DNA from: Armatimonadota bacterium
GTDB lineage: Bacteria; Armatimonadota; UBA10988
Length of the DNA: 64,000 bases
Direction of reading: 5' to 3'
NCBI GenBank assembly: GCA_016235455.1
Contig: JACRKZ010000079.1
Coordinates: 1-64,000 of the forward strand
A program made the position numbers and the translations under genes. Positions within the stretch are counted from its first letter, which is position 1, and each line of letters opens with the position of its first letter. The notes beneath the pieces were generated by a model. It did not search any database. It was not told the DNA's origin and saw only the letters and a program-made list of their open reading frames with translations. Below, piece after piece: positions 17,089 to 26,480 of this stretch.

Positions 17089-19970
17089 ACGCCGCGCGGT
17101 CCGCCGCCTGGCTGGCGCTCCTCCTGGCCACCAACGCCTCCGGCGCGGTGCTGGAGAACCGCGCGTTGCGCCTGGAGTTCGATGAGGCACGCGGCAGCTA
17201 CCGCCTGCTGCGGCTGCCCGACCGCGCCGTCGCGCTCGACGGCGCCGCCTTTGAGGTGGCCGGCCTGGCCTCGACCGATGCCGGGCGCGGCACTACGGCG
17301 ACCGTCGGCAGCGACGGGACGAGCCGCGTGCTGCGCGTCGAGAGCCGCCAGGCTGGCCAGCCCACGCTGCTGTTCGAAGCGCGCCTGGCCGGTGACGAGC
17401 CCTACCTCACCTTGCGTGCCGGCCTGCGCAACGATCGCTCCGAACGGCGCGTGCTCAGCTACCGACCGCTGGCCGCCGCGCAGTTCTGGCCCGGGGCCGC
17501 CAAGCAGCGCTGGCAAACGCTCAACGCCCCGTCGGGCGCCAACCAGTCGCGCGTCGACACCGCTCGCCTGGCCAGCAGCACCAACAACCTGCTGGCCACG
17601 TTCATCCAGGACGACCAGCGCCGCTCACTGGTGCTCGGCGGGCTGCGCACGGATTCGTACCTCAAGACCGCCTACCTCGGGCCCGGCGGCGGCCAGCTCG
17701 GTCAGCGGCGCGCGCAACTCGCCGCTGCTGTGCCGGGCGCCAGGCTGGTGGCCTACCTCGACTGCGGCGGCTCGGCCTGGAGCGACGGCCCCAAGCTGGG
17801 CGTCGAGCAGGGCCAGAGCCACACCTGGCCCGCGAGCGAGGCGCCCGGCGTGTTCGCCTCGGTGGCTTTCCACGAGCAGGCCGTGGTGCTGCGTGCGACG
17901 GGCCTGAACCCCGCGCGGCGCTACGCCGTCGGCCTATCGTGGTGGGACTGGGATGCCAACGGCCGGGCGCAGAGCGTGCGGCTGGGCGAGCGCCTGGTCA
18001 TCGACAAGCGCGCCCTGCCCCAGAGCCGCGGTCGCGGCCAGGCGCCGCAGGAACTGGCGTTACCCGTGCCGGCCGATCAGATCACCGGCAGCGCGCTGAC
18101 CGTGCGCGTCAGCAACGAGGCGCAGGTACCCAACGCGGTAGTCTGCGAGGCGTGGCTCTATGACCTGGGTGATGCTAGTCTGCCGGCCGACCTCGTCGCC
18201 GGCCGGCCTTATGTCGGCGCGCAGCCGGATACCGAACCGCTGGCCGAACTGGAGGGCAGCGACCCCGTGGGCCAGCGCGTGAAGCCCAACGCCCTGTTCT
18301 GGCCTGACGACACCTACTACGTCGACGCGCTGACCAGTGATCCGTTTGAGGCGCTGGAGCGCTACGGACGCGTGCTGCGCGCGGCCACCGGCGCCAACCC
18401 TACGCCGTACGACTTCCCCACGGTGTGCGCCTGGTATGCCGGGGTGTGGAAGACGCCCGGCGCCCAGAACCACCCCGAGAAGAGCACCTACGCCATCGCC
18501 ACCACGGCCGGGCTGGTCGACGAGGCCGAGCAATCGAAGCGTCGCGGCTGGCTGAATTACAGCCGCGTGGCTGGTCGGCTGGTGCCCGACAACTACACCG
18601 CCGACAACCCTCAAGGCTGGTGGGATGACGCGCACTGGCGGTCGCAAGGCTTCTACACCAAGCCGTACGACACCTCGGCGCTGTGGGGCAAGGCGGTGCA
18701 GGCGCGCGGCGCTCTGGCTTTCACTTACTTCCAGTCGGCCGGCTCGTTCCTGTCCGCCGATTTTGCCAAGGCGCATCCCGAGCTGCTGATCCCCGGCCGC
18801 AAGTGCCTGGATCTCACGCTGCCGGCCACGCAGGCGCACCTGCGCCGCGTCTACGCCAACCTGCGCGGCAATGTGTCGGGCATGATGTTCGACTACTGCG
18901 ACGAGTTCTGGGCCAACGACTGCTCCCACGGCGGGTGGAAAGACCCCAACGTGACCGCCACGGCCTACTACCGCCGGTTCCTTAAGGCCGCCAAGGACGG
19001 CCTGGGCCCGGGCAGCTGGATCCACGAACGCGCCGTGCAGAACCCGCCGGCCGATCTGGCGCTGGGGCTGGTCGATTCACAGCGCACCAGCTGGGATACC
19101 GACAAGATCGACCCGGCCATGATCGCCCGCAGCGGCCTGCGCTGGTACAAGAACCGCATGGTGCTGGCCTACGACATGGACTCCAAGGAGCTGACCAGCG
19201 CCTGGAAGACGCCCGCCTGGCGCGGCAACGATACGGACGGACGGCGCATGTTGCTGACCATGGCCTACGTCGCCGCCAGCCGCCTGCTGCTGGCCAACTC
19301 GCTGCGCGACCTGGCACCCGAGACCTGGCACGACCTGTCGCGCACCTTCCCCTATCCAACCGAGGCGCGCCCGTCGGCCCGGCCGGTGGATGCCTTCAGC
19401 CAGCCTGGCTGGCCGCATGTCTACGACCTGGAGGTCTCGCCCGACTGGCACTGGCTCGTGCTGCACAACCACGATGAGCCGCAGGCCGAACGGACCCTGA
19501 CCGTGCCGCTGTGCGGCGCACGAGTCGACGGCGCGCTCGGTCTCGATCCGCGCCGGACATGGTATGCTTACGACTTCTGGAACGCTTGTTCGCTTGGCAA
19601 GCTGCCGGCGGGCGGCACGTTGAGCCAGACTCTGCGGCCGGGCGAGGCGCGAGTCATCGCGTTGCACGCGGTGGAGGCCAACCCGCAGGTGCTGGCGACG
19701 GATCGGCACCTGAGCCAGGGCCAGTGGGACTTGGTCGGGCGGCCAAGCTGGGACGCGGCGCGAGCCACGCTGCGTGGCGCGAGCCGCGTCGTGGGCGGTG
19801 AGCCGTACCGCGTGGTACTGGCGGGCAATGGCCGGACGCCGGTGAGCGCAACGGTGGGCCGGCTGGCGGCGCGCGCGGATGGGTTGTGGGAGTTGGTCAT
19901 TGAGCGGCCGGAGAACGGTGTTGTGCCGTGGGCGGTGGGGTTTGGCGCGGCGCCGCCAGCAGCGAGATAG
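17085..19970 (+). CDS. Large secreted glycosidase, alpha-galactosidase-like (GH36/GH27 type)
   Basis: A 961-residue protein with a signal peptide (1-20). An N-terminal super-sandwich (about 20-240) is followed by a carbohydrate-binding-like insertion (about 250-370) and a TIM barrel (about 415-760), then a C-terminal beta domain. In the barrel, GMMFDYCDEFW near residue 600 has an Asp where clan-D glycosidases place their nucleophile, and GLVDSQRTSWD near 665 could hold the acid/base. The resemblance is to GH36/GH27 alpha-galactosidases, but family membership needs a profile search. Its ATG overlaps the esterase stop (ATGA), implying combined debranching of an acetylated, galactosylated polymer. 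Confidence 0.6.
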   Translation: MNAARSAAWLALLLATNASGAVLENRALRLEFDEARGSYRLLRLPDRAVALDGAAFEVAGLASTDAGRGTTATVGSDGTSRVLRVESRQAGQPTLLFEARLAGDEPYLTLRAGLRNDRSERRVLSYRPLAAAQFWPGAAKQRWQTLNAPSGANQSRVDTARLASSTNNLLATFIQDDQRRSLVLGGLRTDSYLKTAYLGPGGGQLGQRRAQLAAAVPGARLVAYLDCGGSAWSDGPKLGVEQGQSHTWPASEAPGVFASVAFHEQAVVLRATGLNPARRYAVGLSWWDWDANGRAQSVRLGERLVIDKRALPQSRGRGQAPQELALPVPADQITGSALTVRVSNEAQVPNAVVCEAWLYDLGDASLPADLVAGRPYVGAQPDTEPLAELEGSDPVGQRVKPNALFWPDDTYYVDALTSDPFEALERYGRVLRAATGANPTPYDFPTVCAWYAGVWKTPGAQNHPEKSTYAIATTAGLVDEAEQSKRRGWLNYSRVAGRLVPDNYTADNPQGWWDDAHWRSQGFYTKPYDTSALWGKAVQARGALAFTYFQSAGSFLSADFAKAHPELLIPGRKCLDLTLPATQAHLRRVYANLRGNVSGMMFDYCDEFWANDCSHGGWKDPNVTATAYYRRFLKAAKDGLGPGSWIHERAVQNPPADLALGLVDSQRTSWDTDKIDPAMIARSGLRWYKNRMVLAYDMDSKELTSAWKTPAWRGNDTDGRRMLLTMAYVAASRLLLANSLRDLAPETWHDLSRTFPYPTEARPSARPVDAFSQPGWPHVYDLEVSPDWHWLVLHNHDEPQAERTLTVPLCGARVDGALGLDPRRTWYAYDFWNACSLGKLPAGGTLSQTLRPGEARVIALHAVEANPQVLATDRHLSQGQWDLVGRPSWDAARATLRGASRVVGGEPYRVVLAGNGRTPVSATVGRLAARADGLWELVIERPENGVVPWAVGFGAAPPAAR

Positions 19971-20008
19971 AATGAGGGAGAGTGGCCGGCGCGCCGCGGA
20001 GTTGCGAC

Positions 20009-20260
20009 ATGGCTAGCGTTACCCTGGAACTCAGACCGGAGATGCTCTCGGCGTTGCGGCTCGACCCAGTGGCCTTCGTCGCCGAGATGCGGGTGGCGGC
20101 CGCCGCGAAGTGGTACGAACTCGGGCGCCTGTCGCAGGCCAAGGCAGCCGAAGTGGCCGGCCTGAGCCGCGTCGAGTTCCTGGCTGCGCTGGACAACTAC
20201 GGCGTCACGGCCTTCCAGTCCGATGCCGAGGAACTCATCGCCGAGGTGGAGCGTGGCTGA
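20009..20260 (+). CDS. UPF0175 family antitoxin
   Basis: An 83-residue protein matching UPF0175 (VapB-like antitoxins): a short beta start (SVTLELRPEML) and a helix-turn-helix-like core (WYELGRLSQAKAAEVAGLSRVEFLAALDNYGV), where the SQAKAAEVAG helix is the family hallmark. ATG 20009 is used; an upstream start at 19982 lacks support. The next gene begins inside its last codons (8-base overlap), the usual antitoxin-toxin arrangement. It probably neutralises the PIN protein and may repress its own promoter; a TAGAAT box lies at 19968-19973. Confidence 0.85.
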   Translation: MASVTLELRPEMLSALRLDPVAFVAEMRVAAAAKWYELGRLSQAKAAEVAGLSRVEFLAALDNYGVTAFQSDAEELIAEVERG

Positions 20261-20747
20261 CCGCTGGGTCGTGAACGCCTCGCCGCTCATCGCGCTGGCC
20301 CGCGTGGGCTGTGCCGAGTGGCTCTCCCAGCTTGCCGACGAGGTCGTGGTGCCCGCGGCGGTCAAGGCGGAGATCGACGCCGGCCCGGCTGATCCGGCCA
20401 GACAGGTGCTGAGCGCGGGCCTGTTCACCATCATCGATGCGCCGCCGCCGTCGACGGCCATCCTGGGCTGGGATCTGGGCGCCGGTGAGACGGCGGTGCT
20501 GGCGGTCGTACAGGCCGACCCATCGTGGACCGCGGTGTTGGACGACCGTACCGCTCGTCGCTGCGCCGCCTCGTTGGGCGCCCGTGTCCTGGGCACGCTG
20601 AGCATCGTGGTGAGAGCACGTCAGGCCGGCCTGACGGACTCGGCCGCCAGCGTGCTGCGGGCCATCCGCGCAAATGGCTTCCGCCTCGACGACGCCGTGA
20701 TCGCGCCGTTCCTGCGCACGGCCGTCGGCGAGGAATGGACCGGCTGA
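20253..20747 (+). CDS. DUF3368 PIN-domain toxin
   Basis: A 164-residue PIN-fold ribonuclease of the DUF3368 family. It starts at GTG 20253 after GAGGTGG. VVNASPLIALA opens the fold, with Asn8 in the first acidic position, as is common in this family. Glu40, the LGAGETAVL motif with Glu79, and Asp97/Asp98 (LDDRTARR) supply the other metal ligands. PIN toxins cleave RNA when the antitoxin is lost. Its stop (TGA 20745-20747) overlaps the probable ATG of the Lhr helicase by one base, an unusual link between a toxin-antitoxin pair and a repair helicase. Confidence 0.85.
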   Translation: MADRWVVNASPLIALARVGCAEWLSQLADEVVVPAAVKAEIDAGPADPARQVLSAGLFTIIDAPPPSTAILGWDLGAGETAVLAVVQADPSWTAVLDDRTARRCAASLGARVLGTLSIVVRARQAGLTDSAASVLRAIRANGFRLDDAVIAPFLRTAVGEEWTG

Positions 20748-23700
20748 TGCCCGTGGTACGCGAACCGGCCATGCCCGACCCCCTGGCCAACTTCGACCCC
20801 GTCATCGCCGACTGGTTCGCGGCGCGCTACGGCACGCCCACGGACATCCAAGCCCTGGCCTGGCCGGTCATCGCGCGAGGCGAGCATGTGCTGCTCTCGG
20901 CGCCCACGGGCAGCGGCAAGACGCTGACCGCCTTTCTCTACGCCCTCGACCGCCTGCTGACCGGTGCCTGGGCCGGCGGCGGCGTGCGCGTGCTCTACAT
21001 CTCGCCCCTCAAGGCGCTGAACAACGACATCCGCCGCAACCTCACCGAGCCGCTGGCCGCGCTGACCGAGCGCATGGTCGACCAGGGCCTGGAGCCACCG
21101 CTGGTCCGCGTCGAAACGCGCAGCGGCGACACGCCCGCGGCCGACCGCAGGCGGCTGCTCAAGAAGCCCCCCGAGATCTTGATCACCACGCCCGAGAGCC
21201 TTAACCTGCTGCTCTCGTCGGAGGCCGGGCGCAAGCTGTTCGGCGGGCTGCAGACGCTCATTCTCGACGAGATCCATGCCGTCGCCGACAGCAAACGCGG
21301 CACGCACCTGATGACCGCCGTGGAGCGGTTGACGCTGGTCGCCGGCGAGTTCCAGCGGGTCGCTCTGTCGGCCACGGTGCGGCCCATGGAAACCATCGCC
21401 GCCTACGTGGGCGGCTACACCTTCGACGGCCAGACCCATCGGCCCCGACCCATGCGCATCCTCTCCGCGCCGGGCGCCAAGGAGTACGCGGTACGGGTGC
21501 GCTGCCCCGACCGCGGCACGACGCTGGAGCCGGGCGACTGGTGGCGTCATCTGGGCCGCACCATTCGCGAGGCCATCGACGCCAACCAGAGCACGCTGGT
21601 CTTCGTCAACAGCCGCCGCTCGGCCGAGAAGCTGGCGCTGCTGCTCAACGAGAACGAGCCCGAGCCGCTGGCCTGGCCGCATCACGGCTCGCTGTCGCGC
21701 GAGACGCGCGAGGTGGTCGAGGCGCGGCTCAAGCGCGGCGAACTGCGCGCCATCGTAGCCACGGGCTCGCTGGAACTGGGCATCGATGTCGGCGCCCTGG
21801 ACGAGGTACTGCTGGTGGAGACGCCGTTCGGCGTGGCGCAGACGCTGCAACGGCTCGGCCGCGCCGGCCACGGTGTAGGCCAGACAAGCCGCGGGCTGTT
21901 CATTTCGCCCAGCGGACGTGACCTGCTGCTGGCGGTGGTCATGAGCCAGTGCGTGGCCAACCGCGACCTGGAAGCGCTGCAGCCGCCGTCAGCGCCGCTG
22001 GACGTGCTGGCGCAGGTGATCATCGGCGTCTGCGCACAGCAGACATGGGATGTGGAGGACCTGTTCGACTGGCTGCGCTGCTGCTGGAGCTACCACACGC
22101 TTAGCCGGCGGGCCTTCGACCTGGTCGTCGAGATGCTTGCCGGCCGGTACGAGCACACGCGGCTCACCGCGCTGGCACCGCGCATCCACCTCGACCGACT
22201 GACCGGCACGGTGACCGCGCGCGAGGACGGGGTGCGCTATGTGCGTACCCAGGGCGGCACCATCCCCGACCGCGGGTACTTCACACTGCGCGTGGCCGAC
22301 AGCCATGCCAAGCTGGGCGAGTTGGACGAGGAGTTCGTCTGGGAGCGCCGCCTGGGCGATGTGTTCAACCTGGGCGCGCAGACCTGGCGCATCGAGGGCA
22401 TCACGCACAATGATGTGCTCGTGCGGCCCAGCACCAAGGCGGCCATGGCGCCCTTCTGGAAGGCCGAGGACAGCGACCGCGACAGCCACTATGCAAGCCG
22501 CGTGGGCGAGTTCCTGGAACTGGCCAACCAACGCCTGGACGATCCCGAGCTGGCCGACTGGCTGGCCGGGCAAGGCCCGCTCGACGCTGGCGCCGCCGAG
22601 TCCCTGGCCGCCTACCTGCGCAGCCAGCGCGGCGCCACGGGCTGCGACCTGCCCCATCGCCACCACGTGCTCATCGAGACCGTGGAGGACGTCGACGCCG
22701 AGGCAGACTCCACCCAGCTCATGATCCACACCACCTGGGGTGGTCGCGTCAACCGGCCCTATGGCGTCGCGCTGGCCGCCGCGTTCGTCGAGCGTTGGGG
22801 CGAGGCGCCGCAGGTCAGTGCCGGCAACGATGGGGTCCTGCTGATCACGCCGTTCGCCGTGGACCCCGCGGAGCTGATGGCGCTGGTGGAGCCTGAGCAC
22901 ATCGAGCCACTCCTGCGATCGCAGCTGGAGCGCAGCGGCTACTTCGGCGCGCGCTTCCGCGAAAACGCCGGCCGCGCCTTGCTTCTGGCCCGCGGCACAC
23001 CGCGCCGGCGCATGCCGCTGTGGCTCAGCCGCCAGCGCTCCAAACAGCTGCTTGAGCAGGTCAGCGAGTTGGAGGACTTCCCGGTCATCGTCGAGACCTG
23101 GCGCACCTGCTTGCAGGACGGGTTCGACCTGCCCGTGCTGCGCGAGCGGCTGCATGAACTGCGCGACGGCGCCATCGACTGGTCGAGCTGCACCAGCCTG
23201 GCACCCTCGCCGTTCGCCTCGGGTCTGGCCTGGCGGCAGGTCAACAAGCTCATGTACGAGGACGATACGCCGCTGGGCGGACGCGCCTCGCTCACCGACA
23301 CGCTGCTGCGGGAGCTGATCTTCACGCCCGAGTTGCGGCCCACGCTGCCCGAGGCGCTCTGCGCCGAGTTCACGGCCAAGCTCCAGCGCACCTGGCTGGG
23401 CTATGCGCCAGGCTCGGCGGCCGAACTGGCGGATCTGGTTCGCGACCGCTGGCTGCTGGGAGCCGACGAATGGCACACGCTGCTGGAGGCCATGCGCCGT
23501 GACCACGCGCTGGCCGAGCAAGACCTCTGCGCTGAGCTGGCGCCGCGACTGCTGTGGGTGACGCCGCCCGGTGGCCAGCCGATGGTCGTGGCGCTGGAGA
23601 ACCTGCCACGCCTGCTGGCCGCCGGCGGCTCGGGCGACTGGGCCTCGTGCTCGCTGGTTGACGATCAGCCCGCGCCGTCGCTGGATGCCGACGCGTTCGC

Positions 23701-25117
23701 GCGGCTGGCGCCCGACGACGAAGACGACCCGCTGGTCGATGTGCTCACCGGCTGGCTGGCCTACTATGCGCCCGTGCCGCTCGAACGGCTCGCCGCTGCG
23801 CTGGGCTTGCCGGCGAGCGAGTTACTGGAGACCGCCGAGGAACTGGCCGAGGAGCAGTTGCTGGTCATCGACCGGCTCACCGAGCGCGCCGCCGGCCCGC
23901 AGGTGTGCACCGCCGAGAACCTGGACCGCCTGTTGCGCCTGGCCCGCCGCGCGCGCACGCCGAGCCTGCAGCCGCGCCCGCTGCGTGACGCGCCGCTGTG
24001 GCTGGCCCAGCGCCAGGGGCTGACCCGGCCCGCCGACAGCGCCGAGGGGCTGGCTGAGCCGCTCGGCCGCCTCAGCGGCTGGTCGGCGCGGCGCGACGAC
24101 TGGGAGGCCGAGCTGCTGCCGGCCCGAGCCGCCGGCTATCAACCGGGCTGGCTGGACAAGCTCGTCGCCGACGGCACCGCCATCTGGCTCGGCACGGGCG
24201 CCGATCGTCTCACCTGGCTGGTGCCCGACCTGCTCGATGTGGTCCGCGCCGAAGCCCCACCCGCGCCCGACTGGCTGCCCGCGCGCGGCCGCCATGCGGC
24301 GGCCGATCTCGGGCTTGAGGAGCCCGAGGTCGGTTTGTGGGAGGCGGCCTGGGCCGGCAGCATCACCTGCGACAGCGCCGCCGTGCTCCGCCGACGCGGC
24401 GCGGCCACGCGGCCCGCACCGGTGCGCAAGCCGCGCCTGGCGCCCGGCTGGTGGAAGGGCGTGGCGCCCAGCGGCCCGCACTGGTACCGCCTGCCCGACC
24501 CGCCCAGCCACGATGTGCTCGACCAGATCGAGTTGGAGAAGGACCGGGTCAGGCTGCTGATCGAGCGCTACGGCGTGGTCTGTCGCGAGTTCTGCCGCGA
24601 CGAGCCGACCGCGCTGCGCTGGGGCGCCGTGTTCCGCGCGGCGCGGCTCATGGAGCTCAGCGGCGAGTTGGTCGCCGGCCTGTTCTTTGAGGGTTTGTCG
24701 GGCCCGCAGTTCACCACGCCCCAGCTCCTGGCCCAACTCGCGGGCCGGCTGGATGAAGATGCGATCTACTGGCTCGGCGCCACCGACCCGGCCAGCCTGT
24801 GTGGCGCGGGCCTGGCCGACCTGGGTCTGCCCGAGCGACGCGCCAGCAACCACCTCGTCTACCACGGCACGCAGCTCGTGCTGACCATCCGCCGCGGCGG
24901 CAAGGACCTGGCGTTCGCCGTGCCGCCCGATGCGCCGCGGCTCGACGAGTACCTGATTGCACTCGGTGCATTGCTGGCCGGCAGCACACGCGGCAGCCTG
25001 ATTGTCGAGCACATCAACGACGAGCCGGTCCGGCAGAGCCCCTTCCTGCCCGCGCTGAGCCGCCGCTTCCGCGTCGACGCTGGGCCAGAGACCATCCGGC
25101 TGTGGCGGGCCACGTGA
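20747..25117 (+). CDS. lhr: Lhr-type superfamily 2 ATP-dependent helicase
   Basis: A 1456-residue Lhr family helicase, close to the usual 1500. From ATG 20747 (overlapping the PIN stop; ATG 20735 and 20771 are alternatives) the helicase core shows Walker A APTGSGKT (residues 52-59), DEIH (174-177), SAT (208-210) and the motif VI arginines in RLGRAGHGVGQ at about 370. The Lhr core with winged helix and beta-barrel follows to about residue 870, then a long C-terminal region. Lhr proteins unwind RNA-DNA hybrids and are linked to mutagen and mitomycin damage repair. Translational coupling to the toxin gene suggests it is expressed as part of one transcript. Confidence 0.9.
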   Translation: MPVVREPAMPDPLANFDPVIADWFAARYGTPTDIQALAWPVIARGEHVLLSAPTGSGKTLTAFLYALDRLLTGAWAGGGVRVLYISPLKALNNDIRRNLTEPLAALTERMVDQGLEPPLVRVETRSGDTPAADRRRLLKKPPEILITTPESLNLLLSSEAGRKLFGGLQTLILDEIHAVADSKRGTHLMTAVERLTLVAGEFQRVALSATVRPMETIAAYVGGYTFDGQTHRPRPMRILSAPGAKEYAVRVRCPDRGTTLEPGDWWRHLGRTIREAIDANQSTLVFVNSRRSAEKLALLLNENEPEPLAWPHHGSLSRETREVVEARLKRGELRAIVATGSLELGIDVGALDEVLLVETPFGVAQTLQRLGRAGHGVGQTSRGLFISPSGRDLLLAVVMSQCVANRDLEALQPPSAPLDVLAQVIIGVCAQQTWDVEDLFDWLRCCWSYHTLSRRAFDLVVEMLAGRYEHTRLTALAPRIHLDRLTGTVTAREDGVRYVRTQGGTIPDRGYFTLRVADSHAKLGELDEEFVWERRLGDVFNLGAQTWRIEGITHNDVLVRPSTKAAMAPFWKAEDSDRDSHYASRVGEFLELANQRLDDPELADWLAGQGPLDAGAAESLAAYLRSQRGATGCDLPHRHHVLIETVEDVDAEADSTQLMIHTTWGGRVNRPYGVALAAAFVERWGEAPQVSAGNDGVLLITPFAVDPAELMALVEPEHIEPLLRSQLERSGYFGARFRENAGRALLLARGTPRRRMPLWLSRQRSKQLLEQVSELEDFPVIVETWRTCLQDGFDLPVLRERLHELRDGAIDWSSCTSLAPSPFASGLAWRQVNKLMYEDDTPLGGRASLTDTLLRELIFTPELRPTLPEALCAEFTAKLQRTWLGYAPGSAAELADLVRDRWLLGADEWHTLLEAMRRDHALAEQDLCAELAPRLLWVTPPGGQPMVVALENLPRLLAAGGSGDWASCSLVDDQPAPSLDADAFARLAPDDEDDPLVDVLTGWLAYYAPVPLERLAAALGLPASELLETAEELAEEQLLVIDRLTERAAGPQVCTAENLDRLLRLARRARTPSLQPRPLRDAPLWLAQRQGLTRPADSAEGLAEPLGRLSGWSARRDDWEAELLPARAAGYQPGWLDKLVADGTAIWLGTGADRLTWLVPDLLDVVRAEAPPAPDWLPARGRHAAADLGLEEPEVGLWEAAWAGSITCDSAAVLRRRGAATRPAPVRKPRLAPGWWKGVAPSGPHWYRLPDPPSHDVLDQIELEKDRVRLLIERYGVVCREFCRDEPTALRWGAVFRAARLMELSGELVAGLFFEGLSGPQFTTPQLLAQLAGRLDEDAIYWLGATDPASLCGAGLADLGLPERRASNHLVYHGTQLVLTIRRGGKDLAFAVPPDAPRLDEYLIALGALLAGSTRGSLIVEHINDEPVRQSPFLPALSRRFRVDAGPETIRLWRAT

Positions 25118-25427
25118 GTTTCGGCTCACGCTACCGCGCGCGCCATACGCCAGAACTAGTTGAGCTGGTCCAGACGCCTGCTTGAGGCATGCTTGCCGTG
25201 GGCCAAGCGCACCCGATCGCGACGGTCTGCGCGCTGTCCGGGACCGGCGCCTGCGTCACGACAGCCGGGCGGCAGGCGAGCTGTCCTCGCCCGGAAGCGA
25301 CACCGTGCTGCTGCGGCACGCTCTTGCGCGCCGGCCTTGCCCGGCGGCTCGAGCGGCTACCGCCGGTCGGCGATCCTACACCCGTACGCCTGAACGTGCT
25401 ATCTTCTGAGCCTTCGGAGGACAGCCC
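25118..25427. other. Intergenic region, no gene seen
   Basis: These 310 bases between lhr and the GH130 gene contain only short frames with no ribosome sites or recognisable product. A small stem is visible (GGCGAG 25275-25280 / CTCGCC 25286-25291). Near the right end TATCTT (25400-25405) could be a -10 box for the GH130 gene, followed by its GGAGG. Confidence 0.6.
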
Positions 25428-26348
25428 ATGAAGTTGCAGCGCGTCGGCTCCGGGCCGGTGTTGACCCCGCGTGCCGAGGTGGCGTGGGAGAAGAACGCGG
25501 TGCTCAACACCGCCGCCATCGAGGTGAACGGTGTCACCCATCTGTTCTACCGCGCCGTGGCGCACAATCCCGGCGACCCCAACCGCTCGGTCATCGGCCA
25601 TGCCTGGAGCGAGGACGGCATCCACTTCGACCGCGCGGCCGAGCCCGTGCTGTGGAGCGCGACCTGCCCCGAAGACGCCCAGGGCGTCGAGGACCCGCGC
25701 ATCACGCTGCTCGACGGCCTCTACTACCTGACCTACACCGCCTACGACGGCAGCCGCACGCTGTCCTCGCTGGCGGTCTCCACCGACCTGGTGCACTGGG
25801 AACGGCGCGGCACGCTGCTGCCCTTCGAGCCGTTCGGCAGCAACAAGAACAGCGCGCTCTTCCCCGAGAAGATCGGCGGCCGTTACTGCCTGCTGCACCG
25901 CCCGATGGGTGGCGCCACCGGCACCTACGAGCCCAACCAGGTCTACGGCTGCTACTCGGACGACGTGAAGACCTTCGACAGCCATCGCGTGCTGCTGCCC
26001 GCGCGGCGCGGCCAGATCGACTGGGAGTACACCAAGAACGGCATCGGCGGCTCACCGCATCGCGTCGACGAGGGCTGGCTGCTGGTCTATCACGCGGTCG
26101 ACGCCAAGATGGTCTACCGCCTGGGCCTGGCCCTGCTCGACGCCGACGACCCGTTCCGCATCCTGAAGCAGACGGACGAGCCCATCCTCCAGCCCGAGGT
26201 CGGCTGGGAGATCGAGGGTGACGTGAACAACGTCGTCTTCACCTGCGGCAGCATCCTGCGCGGCACCGAGCTGTCGGTCTACTACGGCGGCGCCGATACC
26301 GTCATCGGGCTGGCCCGCGGCGACGTCAGCGAGTTTCTACGCGGGTAG
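25428..26348 (+). CDS. GH130-type glycoside phosphorylase / hydrolase
   Basis: A 306-residue five-bladed propeller enzyme of the GH130 kind, which mostly phosphorolyse beta-1,4- or beta-1,2-mannosides into mannose 1-phosphate. Visible landmarks are the GVEDPRIT segment holding the probable catalytic Asp, the repeated W-S-x-D-G-x-x-F turn (AWSEDGIHF) and YYGGADTVIGLARGDV at the C-terminus. There is no signal peptide, so it works in the cytoplasm on imported oligosaccharides. ATG 25428 follows GGAGG by eight bases. With the exported GH5-type enzymes elsewhere in the window it fits a mannan-use pathway (inference). Confidence 0.85.
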   Translation: MKLQRVGSGPVLTPRAEVAWEKNAVLNTAAIEVNGVTHLFYRAVAHNPGDPNRSVIGHAWSEDGIHFDRAAEPVLWSATCPEDAQGVEDPRITLLDGLYYLTYTAYDGSRTLSSLAVSTDLVHWERRGTLLPFEPFGSNKNSALFPEKIGGRYCLLHRPMGGATGTYEPNQVYGCYSDDVKTFDSHRVLLPARRGQIDWEYTKNGIGGSPHRVDEGWLLVYHAVDAKMVYRLGLALLDADDPFRILKQTDEPILQPEVGWEIEGDVNNVVFTCGSILRGTELSVYYGGADTVIGLARGDVSEFLRG

Positions 26349-26468
26349 AGCTCTACCTTGGTAGCGTGGTAGAAGAGCCGAGGCAGCCCCCACCGCAGCC
26401 CTACCCGCGAGCGGCGAGGGAGTCGAGACACCGTCCCCGCGCTCGCGGGGGGACTACGGGGGGCTGCC
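26344..26468. terminator. Nested inverted repeats between convergent genes
   Basis: GGTAGAGCTCTACC (26344-26357) is a perfect palindrome over the GH130 stop codon. Beyond it GGCAGCCCCC (26382-26391) pairs with GGGGGCTGCC (26459-26468), and inside that CCCGCGAGCG (26404-26413) pairs with CGCTCGCGGG (26440-26449). The double-stemmed structure fills the gap before the stop of the opposite gene and should terminate transcription from both sides. Confidence 0.6.
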
Positions 26469-26480
26469 TGCCAGCCCGGC

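Noticed and set aside
25182..25431. Small genes in the gap before GH130.
   Set aside because: Overlapping frames with Arg-rich products, no ribosome site and no similarity to a known protein.
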